A stretch of DNA of 64,000 nucleotides from Granulicella aggregans (lineage in GTDB: Bacteria > Acidobacteriota > Terriglobia > Terriglobales > Acidobacteriaceae). The stretch's first letter is position 1, and every line of letters starts with the position of its first letter. Positions 7,084 through 15,505 of the stretch are shown here, in pieces. Location of the stretch: positions 1 to 64,000 of the forward strand of contig NZ_JACHIP010000007.1 in NCBI RefSeq assembly GCF_014203275.1. The letters run 5' to 3'. The position numbers and the translations under genes are program-made. The notes under the pieces are model-generated. The model did no database searches and was not told the origin of the DNA. It was given only the letters and a program-made list of their open reading frames with translations.

Positions 7084-8922
7084 GTGAGACGAATCCGAAT
7101 GAGCCAAACCCCAGAACATGGAAGGCCGTGGCTCCGCCTGCTGATCTGTTTGACGTTCCTTGCGCCTGGTTTGGTAACGGGCAGCTCCGCTCAGTCCGCA
7201 AATCCTTGCAGCAGCTCGATAGTTCCACCCTCTCCCCCGGCAACCACCATCGTCTTCCCTCTCTCGGAGGTTCGTCGCGGTCTGTGCGGCACCGCCTATA
7301 CGGTCTTCGAGGGAGTCAACCCCGAACCCATGCAGGTGGAGATCCTTGGCTTGCTGAAGAACTCCCGCGGTCCGGGCCAGGACATGATCCTTGCGCGACT
7401 CCACGGACTGAAGCCGGAGTACACGGGCGTAGTCGCCGGCATGAGCGGCAGCCCTGTCTACGTTGAAGGCAAATTGCTGGGAGCACTGAGCTTCCGTATC
7501 GGCCAATTCAGCAAAGAGCCAATCGCCGGAATCACCCCGATCGCCGAAATGCTCGCAGTTCGCGACGGAGCAACAACGGTGGCTGCGGGGACTGAAAAAG
7601 CAGCCACTACGCCAACCCTCGGTGGCGCATCGGCGACGCCCATCGAAACACCGCTGGTCTTCAGCGGTTTCTCTCAGGAAGCCATCGACCGCTTCGGCGA
7701 CCGATTCCGCGCTCTCGGACTTAGCCCGGTGATGGGGCTCGGCTCCTCTGCAAGCGATCTCCCTCAGCCCGAACCTATCGTGCCGGGATCGGCGGTCAGC
7801 GCAGTCCTGATTCGTGGCGATCTCTCCATGGCCGGGACCTGCACTGTCTCTTACGTCGACAAGTCGAGCCTTCTCGCCTGCGGCCACCCCATCACGCAGT
7901 TCGGCCACATCTCGTTCCCGATGACGAAGGCCACCGTACTGGCGACATTGCCATCTCCCCTGAACGCCTTCAAGATCATCACCACCACGGAGACAGTGGG
8001 CCAGTTCACGGAGGATAGAAATGCCGCGATCGAGGGGCGTTTCGGTGAGACAGCGCACATGATTCCGGTAGAAATCGAAATTACCGGCGACCCCGCCGCG
8101 GAAGGCGGCGCTGCACCAAAGAAGACTGTTCAATTTGAGGTCGCGGATAATAAGGAGCTGACTCCTTCGCTCATGTTGGTCTCGATCTTCCAGAGTCTGC
8201 AGCAGAATAATCTCGCCTCAGCCGAGGCCAGCTATCGTCTGTCTGGAGAGCTAACCTTGGAAGGGGAACGCCCGGTACAACTTGACGCGCTGGTGTCCCC
8301 AAACGAGTTGAATCCGGCGGCGATCAATGCTGCTTTATATGTCAATGAGCGATTTTCCCGGCTCTATGGAAACGCAACGACAAAGCCGGTGATATCCGGT
8401 CTGCATCTGACGTTGTCGTCCGTCGGACCGACCCGCTCCGCGACTTTGGAAGGTGTTCGCCTGAGCCGAAACGACGTTCGTCCCGGAGATTCCATCGACT
8501 TGGAAGCTACCCTGCGTCCGGTGCGTTCTTCACCAGTAATTCTCCGCCTGTCAGTCAGGATTCCGCCCGGGACCGCGCCCGGCGACTTGCGCCTTGTTGT
8601 AGGAGATAGCGCAACGGCGGACAGAATGAGTCTGCCCAATAGCGTTCAGGGACAAAATATCTCGCTCGCCGATGCTGTCACCCAGCTAAATCGAACGCAC
8701 GCGAACCACCGCGTCTATGTCACTCTACTGACACATGACGTCCAGACCTCGCTTGAAGGCGGGACGATAGGAATGGTGCCGCTCTCCCTGGCAAACGTCT
8801 ACGAGTCGCAGCGATCGGAACAAAAGATTCAGCTGAATGGCGAAAGCGTGGAAGAACTGGGTTCGGTCGAGGGTGGATTCGCTATCAGCGGGTCACAGGT
8901 TCTTACGTTGAAGGTAAAGTGA
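7084..8922 (+). CDS. Secreted SpoIVB/S55-family serine peptidase-like protein
   Basis: 612 aa with an N-terminal signal segment (residues 17-37, ending SSAQS). An S55 (SpoIVB) domain spans about residues 55-290. The catalytic-serine motif GMSGSPV is at 119-125 and the family GITPIAEM element follows. The C-terminal half has no motif I recognise and looks beta-rich. In Firmicutes SpoIVB starts a sigma-K cascade; acidobacterial homologues do not imply sporulation, and here it is presumably an envelope protease. The start is GTG at 7084, with ATG at 7099 as an alternative. The gene stands alone and divergent from the VWFA gene. Confidence 0.8.
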   Translation: MRRIRMSQTPEHGRPWLRLLICLTFLAPGLVTGSSAQSANPCSSSIVPPSPPATTIVFPLSEVRRGLCGTAYTVFEGVNPEPMQVEILGLLKNSRGPGQDMILARLHGLKPEYTGVVAGMSGSPVYVEGKLLGALSFRIGQFSKEPIAGITPIAEMLAVRDGATTVAAGTEKAATTPTLGGASATPIETPLVFSGFSQEAIDRFGDRFRALGLSPVMGLGSSASDLPQPEPIVPGSAVSAVLIRGDLSMAGTCTVSYVDKSSLLACGHPITQFGHISFPMTKATVLATLPSPLNAFKIITTTETVGQFTEDRNAAIEGRFGETAHMIPVEIEITGDPAAEGGAAPKKTVQFEVADNKELTPSLMLVSIFQSLQQNNLASAEASYRLSGELTLEGERPVQLDALVSPNELNPAAINAALYVNERFSRLYGNATTKPVISGLHLTLSSVGPTRSATLEGVRLSRNDVRPGDSIDLEATLRPVRSSPVILRLSVRIPPGTAPGDLRLVVGDSATADRMSLPNSVQGQNISLADAVTQLNRTHANHRVYVTLLTHDVQTSLEGGTIGMVPLSLANVYESQRSEQKIQLNGESVEELGSVEGGFAISGSQVLTLKVK

Positions 8923-9056
8923 TTGATGGCGCTGCTGATTGCCGAGGTCCGACCTGTAGGCTGAAGTCCGCAGGGAATTCCACCGGGCCGGTGTTGTAGC
9001 ATCAGAACATCTGGGCCTGAGAAAATACAGCGCACAAGAAAGTCGGGAACAGAAAC

Positions 9057-10064
9057 ATGAAACAGATCCATGGTCTGGCCGTGCACGCGGCCGGGGCCCA
9101 GTTGTTGGCCTATAAATACGGCGTTGAAGAGATCGCGCCAAACGATGTCGAAGTCAAGATCTCTCACTGCGGCGTCTGCCACAGCGACGTCCATCTGATC
9201 GACAACGATTGGGGCATCAGCAAATATCCCTTTATCCCCGGCCACGAGATCGTTGGCGTCATCACTGAGATCGGAAGCTCCGTCCGTGATCGCAAGGTCG
9301 GTGAGCGTGTCGGCATCGGCTGGCAGGCAGATAGCTGCGGCATCTGCGAATGGTGCCGGCAGGGCGACGAACATCTCTGTGCCCTGTCACAGCCCACCTG
9401 TGTCGGTCGCAATGGCGGATATGCGGATGGCATCCGCGTCAACTCACGGTTTGCCATTCCCGTTCCTGAAGTTCTCGAGAGTGAGAATGTCGCTCCCCTC
9501 CTGTGTGGCGGAATTACCGTCTATGCTCCGATCCGCAATCATGGCATCCGGCCATCGTCGCGCGTCGGTGTCGTTGGCATCGGAGGTCTCGGGCATATCG
9601 GACTCCAGTTCGCCAAGGCTTTCGGCGCAGAGGTCACAGCCTTCTCCACATCGAAGGACAAGGAAGCCGAAGCAAAGTCGCTCGGAGCTCATCACTTCGT
9701 GAGCACACGCGATACCGGAGCCCTCAAGAAGGTCGCCGGATCATTCGACTTCATCCTGTCGACTGTCAGCGCCGACCAGGACTGGCCCGCATACATTGCT
9801 GCGCTTCGTCCCAAGGGCACTCTTTGCGTCGTCGGAGTTCCTCCGAGTCCGATTCAACTTCCAGCCTTCGGCTTGATTGCCGGACAGAAGGCCGTAGCCG
9901 GCAGTCCGATAGGAAGTCCGCGCGACCTGCACGAGATGCTGGACGTTGCAGCAAGGCACGGCGTGAAGGCGATCACCGAGCGCTTCCCCATGGCCAAGGC
10001 AAACGAGGCCATCGCAAAGGTAAAGAAGAACCAGGTCCGCTATCGCGCGGTGCTCGGAAACTAA
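9057..10064 (+). CDS. Zinc-dependent alcohol dehydrogenase (CAD/AdhC-like)
   Basis: 335-aa medium-chain dehydrogenase of the cinnamyl-alcohol/YahK-like group, interconverting aldehydes and alcohols with NAD(P). Catalytic zinc ligands are visible in HCGVCHSD and GHE. The structural zinc lobe has four cysteines (CGICEWC...C). The Rossmann motif is GIGGLGHIG near residue 173. The start has modest support (GAACAGAAAC before ATG). A strong hairpin terminator follows 23 nt after the stop, so this is probably a single-gene unit. The substrate cannot be set from sequence. Confidence 0.88.
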   Translation: MKQIHGLAVHAAGAQLLAYKYGVEEIAPNDVEVKISHCGVCHSDVHLIDNDWGISKYPFIPGHEIVGVITEIGSSVRDRKVGERVGIGWQADSCGICEWCRQGDEHLCALSQPTCVGRNGGYADGIRVNSRFAIPVPEVLESENVAPLLCGGITVYAPIRNHGIRPSSRVGVVGIGGLGHIGLQFAKAFGAEVTAFSTSKDKEAEAKSLGAHHFVSTRDTGALKKVAGSFDFILSTVSADQDWPAYIAALRPKGTLCVVGVPPSPIQLPAFGLIAGQKAVAGSPIGSPRDLHEMLDVAARHGVKAITERFPMAKANEAIAKVKKNQVRYRAVLGN

Positions 10065-10087
10065 GCCGCTTCAACCTCTCAAGACAC

Positions 10088-10121
10088 AAAGGGAACGTCA
10101 GCGATTGCTGACGTTCCCTTT
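10088..10121 (+). terminator. Rho-independent terminator after adh
   Basis: AAAGGGAACGTCAGC / GCTGACGTTCCCTTT perfect 15-bp stem, loop GATT, followed by TTTCTTT. Confidence 0.9.
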
Positions 10122-10178
10122 TTCTTTGCTCGCCCTATCCTCGCCCCCGCTTCCGCTTTCGCTTAGACTCGAAAGACG

Positions 10179-12371
10179 ATGATGCGACGGATGGCAGCAG
10201 TTTTAGCGGTATGTGCAACCTCACTTGGAACACTGTCCGTGCAAGCCCAGGGGACGAAGCTCTGGACGCAATCGCGTTATGAAGAGTTCGAGCGAGGAAC
10301 GGCGGATGGCGTCGCGATCCGCAACGACGGACGCCTTGAAGTGGCTCCTGCGAAAAAGCTTCTGTACACCACAAGCGGAAATTACATCTGGTCCATCGCA
10401 TCCGATGCCGCTGGCAACGCCTTCCTTGGCCGCGGCGGTACGTCTTCCGGCTCTGCGACGATCACTCTGGTTAAGCCAGATGGCAGCGCCGCCGACATCT
10501 TTACCGGCAAGGAGATGGCTGTCCAGGCTATCAAGTCCACGTCTGAAGGAACGATCTTTGCCGCGACCTCACCGGACGGCAAGGTGTATCGCATTGACGC
10601 GCCCAAGGCTGCAGCGACCGCGAAGGTCATCTTCGATCCGGCTGAGACCCAGGAGAAGCCGAAGTACATCTGGGATATCGCGACGGGCAAAGGCGGCGAA
10701 GTTTACGTCGCGACCGGTGCCCCGGCAGTGGTCTACAAGATCTCTCCCGGCAGCAGGCCCGCAGTTCTCTTCAAGACTTCAGATCAGCACATCCGCTGCC
10801 TCCTGCTCGCCCCCGACGGCACACTCTTTGCTGGCAGCGACGGCGCGGGCGTGATCTACAAGATCGACACGACCAAGTCCGACGCCAAGCCCTTCGCGCT
10901 CTACTCCGCCGCTCGCCGAGAGATCACTTCCCTCGCGCTCGATTCCGCAGGCGCTCTCTACGCCGCCGGAGTCGGAGCGCGCGGAGCCGTCCCCCTGCCC
11001 AATCTTCCGGTGAGTGGAGCATCGGGAATATCGATCACCTTTGTTCAACCCGGATCATCGACCGCAGCAACCTCCAGCACGGTCATTCCTGACGGCTCCG
11101 AGATCTACAAGATCACCTCTGATGGTTCACCGTCAAAGCTGCTGACCCTGAAAGACGACGTCGTCTACGCGCTCACTTTCCGGAACGGAAGTCTTCTCGC
11201 GGCGACCGGCAATCGCGGCCGCATCTATCGCATCGACACGACCGTAGCCGGACGCTGGACCGACATCGCCCATCTCGACGCCACGCAGGCCATGGCCTTT
11301 TCTTCGTCTCCGAACGGCCTTCTCGTCGCGACGAGCAACAGCGGCAGGCTCTTCCAGATCGCGGACGCGGGAGCTTCAGATGCAACCTTCATCAGCGCCG
11401 TCTTCGATGCGCAGATCTTCTCCCGCTGGGGTAGATCAGAACTGCTGCCAACGACGGCGAGCAGCGATCTTGACTTGTATGTGCGGAGCGGGAACGTCGA
11501 GAACCCCATCCTCGGCTGGAGCGATTGGATCAAGGCCACGCCAAACTCTGGGGGCACGGGCGCTCCACCAGCGCGCTACATCCAGTGGAAGGCAGTCCTG
11601 CGTGGCCCCGCCGCTATCGACTCCGTCAGCCTGAGCTACCTCACTCGCAATGTAGCTCCGGTAGTGGAAGAAGTGGTCTCCCAGCCCGGTGCCCGCGTCG
11701 CCGTCGTCCCACCTACACCAAACCTCACCGTCCAGGTGAATCTTGCGCCAGGCACGCCCACGACCTCGCAAATCGAGAACGCCGCTACCCCGCTCACCGC
11801 GCAGAAGGACAAGACCGCCGTCACCGTCCGCTGGTCTGCTCGTGACGACAATGGCGACGATCTGGTCTTCAGCGTCTTCTACAAGGGTGAAGGCGAGCAG
11901 AACTGGCGATTACTCAAAGAGAAGATCACAGATCGCTTCTACAGCTTCGACTCTTCCCTTCTCCCCGACGGCACCTATTCCGTGAAGGTCGTGGCAAGCG
12001 ACCTGCCAGCCCACTCTCAGGCAGATGCGCTGTCAGGCGAGCGGACCAGCGAATACTTCGTCATCGACACCACACCGCCAATCCCCGGCACATTGACCGC
12101 AACGATCGAAGGCAAGAACATCCACGCTCGATTTGAAGCGAAGGACACAATCTCGCCTATCAGCCACGCTGAATACTCTATCGACGCCGGCCCTTGGCAG
12201 TATCTCGAACCCTCGGGCGGCATCTCGGACTCGCTCGCGGAACATTATGACTTCCTCGCCCCTATCCCGCCGCCAACCACCGCAGTCGTCGATGCCAAAG
12301 AGCACGTAATCGCAATTCGCGTCTACGACCGCTACGAAAATGCCGTCACCGCGAAGGCGATCGTTCGATGA
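10179..12371 (+). CDS. Secreted beta-propeller protein of unknown function
   Basis: 730 aa with a signal peptide (residues 1-24, ending VQAQG). Residues about 50-400 hold repeated short blades of the form (G)xVYRID/VYKI...GxLFAGT (for example KVYRID, VVYKIS, VIYKID, EIYKIT, RIYRID), as in WD40/NHL-like propellers. The C-terminal 300 residues look like Ig/fibronectin-like domains (VRWSARDDNGDDLVFSVFYKG; DGTYSVKVVASD). It is probably an envelope or extracellular binding protein. The lolC-like gene begins 20 nt downstream, so the two may be co-transcribed. I do not know a characterised relative. Confidence 0.75.
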   Translation: MMRRMAAVLAVCATSLGTLSVQAQGTKLWTQSRYEEFERGTADGVAIRNDGRLEVAPAKKLLYTTSGNYIWSIASDAAGNAFLGRGGTSSGSATITLVKPDGSAADIFTGKEMAVQAIKSTSEGTIFAATSPDGKVYRIDAPKAAATAKVIFDPAETQEKPKYIWDIATGKGGEVYVATGAPAVVYKISPGSRPAVLFKTSDQHIRCLLLAPDGTLFAGSDGAGVIYKIDTTKSDAKPFALYSAARREITSLALDSAGALYAAGVGARGAVPLPNLPVSGASGISITFVQPGSSTAATSSTVIPDGSEIYKITSDGSPSKLLTLKDDVVYALTFRNGSLLAATGNRGRIYRIDTTVAGRWTDIAHLDATQAMAFSSSPNGLLVATSNSGRLFQIADAGASDATFISAVFDAQIFSRWGRSELLPTTASSDLDLYVRSGNVENPILGWSDWIKATPNSGGTGAPPARYIQWKAVLRGPAAIDSVSLSYLTRNVAPVVEEVVSQPGARVAVVPPTPNLTVQVNLAPGTPTTSQIENAATPLTAQKDKTAVTVRWSARDDNGDDLVFSVFYKGEGEQNWRLLKEKITDRFYSFDSSLLPDGTYSVKVVASDLPAHSQADALSGERTSEYFVIDTTPPIPGTLTATIEGKNIHARFEAKDTISPISHAEYSIDAGPWQYLEPSGGISDSLAEHYDFLAPIPPPTTAVVDAKEHVIAIRVYDRYENAVTAKAIVR

Positions 12372-12391
12372 TCATGGACACTGAATAGCCG

Positions 12392-13639
12392 ATGCGATTC
12401 GAACTCTTCATAGCCTCACGTTATCTCCGCGCCAAGCGCCGCCAGGCTGTCGTCGGCGTCATCACGGCGATCTCCGTCATCGGAGTCGCCGCCGGGGTCG
12501 CCTCGCTCATCATCGCCCTCGCGATCACCAACGGCATGCGTCGCGACCTACAGGACCGGCTCGTCGGCTCGACCGCCCACGTCATGCTGATGCGCGTTGC
12601 TGGAGATGGCATCCGAGATTGGCAGCCTCTGCTATCCCGCCTTCGCACGACACCGCACGTCACTGCTGCTGCTCCCGGCCTCTGGGAGCAAGTCTTGATT
12701 TCGCGTGGCGCACGCAGCAGCGGAGCGCTCATCAAGGGCATCGTCCCCGCCGACGAGCGCACCGTCAGCGATCTCCTCAAAGGCATGGTCGCCGGATCAG
12801 CTAACGCTCTTGAGCCTCTTGTTGACAGCGACCCTAACGCCCCCGCGATCCCACCCATCGTCATCGGCAAAGACATGGCCGACAGCCTCGGCGTACAAGT
12901 TGGCGAGACCGTCCAGGTCATCAGCCCGCAGGGAGAGATGACTCCCTTCGGCCTCGTCCCTCGCTACCAGCGCTACACCCTCGTCGGCATCTTCAAGTCT
13001 GGCTTCTACCAGTACGACTCCGCCTACGCCTTCACCCGCCTCGCCGACGCCCAGCGCCTCTTCTCCGAGCCCGACCTCATCTCCGTCATCAGCTTCAAGG
13101 TCGACAACCTCTACGCCGCCGACAAGATCGGCCGCGCCATTGAGACCTCCGCAGGCCCCGGCTTCCAGACCACCAACTGGATGGAGCAGAACATCGAACT
13201 CTTCCGCGCCCTCCGACTCGAGCAGTACGTCTCCTTCATCGTGCTCACGTTGATCGTCTTCGTCGCCGCGCTCAACATCCTCATCGCGCTCACCATGATG
13301 GTGATGGAAAAGACCCGCGACATCGCCGTCTTGATGAGCTTCGGCGTGCGCCCGGAGCAGGTTCGCCGCATCTTCCTCTTCCAGGGCCTGCTGATCTCGG
13401 TCATCGGCACCGTCCTGGGCCTGATCGTCGGCTACGGGATGAGCTGGCTTGGCGGCCACTACCGCTTCATCCACCTCGACGCCTCGGTCTACTCCATCGA
13501 GTACCTTCCGTTCGCGCCAACCCTGATCGACGGCCTGATCGTCACCGCTGTCTCGTTAGGAGTTAGCCTCATCGCCACACTCTACCCCAGCGGTAGCGCC
13601 GCCAGTGTGCTTCCTGCAGAGGCGTTGCGCTACGAATAG
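12392..13639 (+). CDS. lolC: LolC/LolE-family lipoprotein-release permease
   Basis: 415-aa inner-membrane permease of the LolCDE exporter, which extracts lipoproteins from the inner membrane. It begins FELFIASRYLRAKRRQAV, the LolC/E start, with TM1 at about residues 25-48, a periplasmic MacB-like domain (50-270) and three C-terminal TM segments (about 278-300, 325-350, 372-395) of the FtsX type. The ATPase partner lolD lies 870 bp downstream, separated by a small membrane gene, a lolC 3' remnant and an AhpD-like gene. A close copy of its last 22 codons recurs at 13959. Confidence 0.9.
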   Translation: MRFELFIASRYLRAKRRQAVVGVITAISVIGVAAGVASLIIALAITNGMRRDLQDRLVGSTAHVMLMRVAGDGIRDWQPLLSRLRTTPHVTAAAPGLWEQVLISRGARSSGALIKGIVPADERTVSDLLKGMVAGSANALEPLVDSDPNAPAIPPIVIGKDMADSLGVQVGETVQVISPQGEMTPFGLVPRYQRYTLVGIFKSGFYQYDSAYAFTRLADAQRLFSEPDLISVISFKVDNLYAADKIGRAIETSAGPGFQTTNWMEQNIELFRALRLEQYVSFIVLTLIVFVAALNILIALTMMVMEKTRDIAVLMSFGVRPEQVRRIFLFQGLLISVIGTVLGLIVGYGMSWLGGHYRFIHLDASVYSIEYLPFAPTLIDGLIVTAVSLGVSLIATLYPSGSAASVLPAEALRYE

Positions 13640-13666
13640 TCCGGCCCTCGACTGATAGGATCTCTC

Positions 13667-13939
13667 ATGCGGCCAAATAGAGCGATTCACACGTTGCTGT
13701 CTTCCACAGGATGGGTCTTCGCGGGCATTGCGGCTAGTGCATTATTGGGAATTGCGCTTCTTGTTCTCGTGATGATGTTGTCGAATAGCGAGGCTGTCGG
13801 ACAAGGGATGATTCTTATCGGAGCTTGGATGATTCTTGTACCCGTAGGGGTCTGCATCGGGTTTACTCACGCTCTCTTCGCGTGGGAAAGGAGGAACGCG
13901 CTCCGTCAAGAGCTGCCGAGCACTTCCTACCAGAAGTAG
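13667..13939 (+). CDS. Small two-helix membrane protein, unknown
   Basis: 90 aa, ATG at 13667, 27 nt after lolC. Two hydrophobic segments (about residues 14-37 and 45-68) and a basic, polar tail. No family recognised. It is inserted between lolC and a degenerate lolC 3' end, so it may have arrived together with the rearrangement there. Confidence 0.55.
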   Translation: MRPNRAIHTLLSSTGWVFAGIAASALLGIALLVLVMMLSNSEAVGQGMILIGAWMILVPVGVCIGFTHALFAWERRNALRQELPSTSYQK

Positions 13940-13958
13940 ATTTTCGGAAATTCTGCTC

Positions 13959-14027
13959 GTCAACCTTATCGCGACTCTCTACCCCAACGGGAGCGCCGCC
14001 AGCGTGCTACCTGCCGAAGCATTAGGG
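13959..14027 (+). pseudogene. Remnant of a second lolC 3' end
   Basis: In frame it encodes VNLIATLYPNGSAASVLPAEAL, which matches the end of LolC (VSLIATLYPSGSAASVLPAEAL) at 20 of 22 residues. At DNA level 53 of 66 positions match (13562-13627 against 13959-14024), and 11 of 13 differences are at third codon positions. Nothing upstream of it resembles lolC. It reads into the frame of the AhpD-like gene, so annotation from the upstream GTG at 14004 would wrongly append 11 lolC residues. Confidence 0.8.
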
Positions 14028-14036
14028 AAAACCCTC

Positions 14037-14483
14037 ATGGATCAACGCCTTCGCTACGCCCGCCTCATCCCCGACGGTCTCGCCAAGATGACCGCTCTCG
14101 AGCACTATCTCAACACCGAAACTGGACTGGAACCGATCCTTCTCGAACTAGTCCGTCTGCGCGCCTCCCAGATGAACGGCTGCGAGTACTGCATCACCCT
14201 TCACACAGCCGAACTCAAGAAACACAACGAATCCCCCGCACGCATCGACTCTGTCGCCGACTGGCGAAACTCCGACGCCTACACCCACCGAGAGCGTGCC
14301 GCCCTTGCCTGGGCCGAGGCCATCACCAACATCCAGGACGGGCACGCCCCCGGTCCCGTCTTTGAAGAACTCCGCGCCCACTTCTCCGAGGTCGAGGCCG
14401 CCAACCTCACCCTCGTCCTCACCACCATCAATGCCTGGAACCGTCTTGCCATCGCCATCGGCCCGCACTCCGGCAACCGCTAG
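14037..14483 (+). CDS. Carboxymuconolactone decarboxylase/AhpD-like protein
   Basis: 148 aa from ATG at 14037. The longer version from GTG 14004 only adds the lolC remnant. CMD-family helical protein with the redox motif GCEYCITLHTAELKK (CxxC, then His four residues on), typical of AhpD-like peroxidase or alkylhydroperoxidase proteins. Probably a cytoplasmic thiol-dependent peroxidase or disulfide reductase; the substrate is unknown. It sits between lolC and lolD and its position is probably incidental. Confidence 0.85.
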   Translation: MDQRLRYARLIPDGLAKMTALEHYLNTETGLEPILLELVRLRASQMNGCEYCITLHTAELKKHNESPARIDSVADWRNSDAYTHRERAALAWAEAITNIQDGHAPGPVFEELRAHFSEVEAANLTLVLTTINAWNRLAIAIGPHSGNR

Positions 14484-14508
14484 GTCGTTTGCGTTACTGT
14501 GGAAAGAG

Positions 14509-15255
14509 ATGCCGGAGACCGAAGACATATCGCGCCTCGAGCCCTATCGCCTCGAACCCCTGATCGTCGAACCGCGCGACATCGTCCTCCGCGCCGCCAA
14601 GCTTTCGAAGACCTACACAACCGGCCGAGGTCAACTAGACCTCTTCCGCGACCTCGATCTCGAGGTCCACGCCGGAGAGATGGTCGCCATCGTCGGCGAG
14701 AGCGGCGTCGGTAAGAGTTCCCTGCTTCACCTTCTCGCCGCCCTCGACCGTCCCACTTCGGGAGAGGTCTGGTGCGGCGAAAGCAAGCTGAGCGAGTTCA
14801 CTCCATCGCAGGCTGCCGAGTTCCGCAACCGGGACGTCGGTTACGTCTGGCAGTTTCACTACCTGCTGCCGGAGTTCACCGCCGCCGAAAATGTAGCCAT
14901 GCCGTTGCTGGCCCGAGGCGACTCCCGCCGAACCGCCATACACCAGGCGATAAAGTGGCTATCGGAGGTCGGCCTTGCGGATCGCGCCGAACACCGTTCC
15001 GGCGAGTTAAGCGGAGGCGAACAGCAGCGTGTCAGCCTTGCCCGCGCCCTGGTCACCGAGCCGAAGCTCCTTCTGGCGGATGAACCAACCGGGGATCTTG
15101 ATGGAAAGACAGCAGATATCGTCTTCGACCTCATCCAGAACCTCCACAAAGCACATGGTCTGGCCAGCGTTCTGGTCACTCACAATCTTGAGTTCGCGGC
15201 ACGCTGCGACCGCATGCTGCGCCTCCGCGACGGACGCCTGGCTCCCAGCATCTAA
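14509..15255 (+). CDS. lolD: LolD-like ABC transporter ATPase
   Basis: 248-aa ABC ATPase. ATG at 14509 with GGAAAGAG before it; the frame is open farther upstream, but that stretch overlaps the preceding gene. Walker A GESGVGKS (63-70), Q-loop WQFHYLLPEF, signature LSGGEQQR, Walker B LLLADEPTGDLD, switch His in VTHN. The best match is the LolD/FtsE/MacB group. With LolC-like permease 870 bp upstream it probably forms a lipoprotein exporter. The first ~25 residues before VLRAAKLSKTY are an extension. Confidence 0.88.
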   Translation: MPETEDISRLEPYRLEPLIVEPRDIVLRAAKLSKTYTTGRGQLDLFRDLDLEVHAGEMVAIVGESGVGKSSLLHLLAALDRPTSGEVWCGESKLSEFTPSQAAEFRNRDVGYVWQFHYLLPEFTAAENVAMPLLARGDSRRTAIHQAIKWLSEVGLADRAEHRSGELSGGEQQRVSLARALVTEPKLLLADEPTGDLDGKTADIVFDLIQNLHKAHGLASVLVTHNLEFAARCDRMLRLRDGRLAPSI

Positions 15256-15505
15256 AGGCATCACCCGGGAGCGGGTCTCGTACCACCTTTTTCACATGGC
15301 CAGCCGAACTTGAGGTGATGTAACGTAACGGTAACTTTGGCGAGACGCAAAGGGTCTGTTGGTGGTATGCCACCGGACAGATACACTATTCGCAGCGGAT
15401 GGATGTCCTGGCTAATTTGGCAGGCACCCTGTTTTCAGTGCAAGTGGACCAAAGGCACCCAATCGTGCCCCAGGGCCGGTGGTTGCCCAGTCTGTGAGGG
15501 GGAAC

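Noticed and set aside
7003-8133. Long minus-strand frame opposite the S55 gene
   Set aside because: Compositional shadow of the GC-rich gene on the other strand; no motif or ribosome site.
12797-13474. 225-codon minus-strand frame opposite lolC
   Set aside because: Low-complexity shadow product; lolC is well supported.
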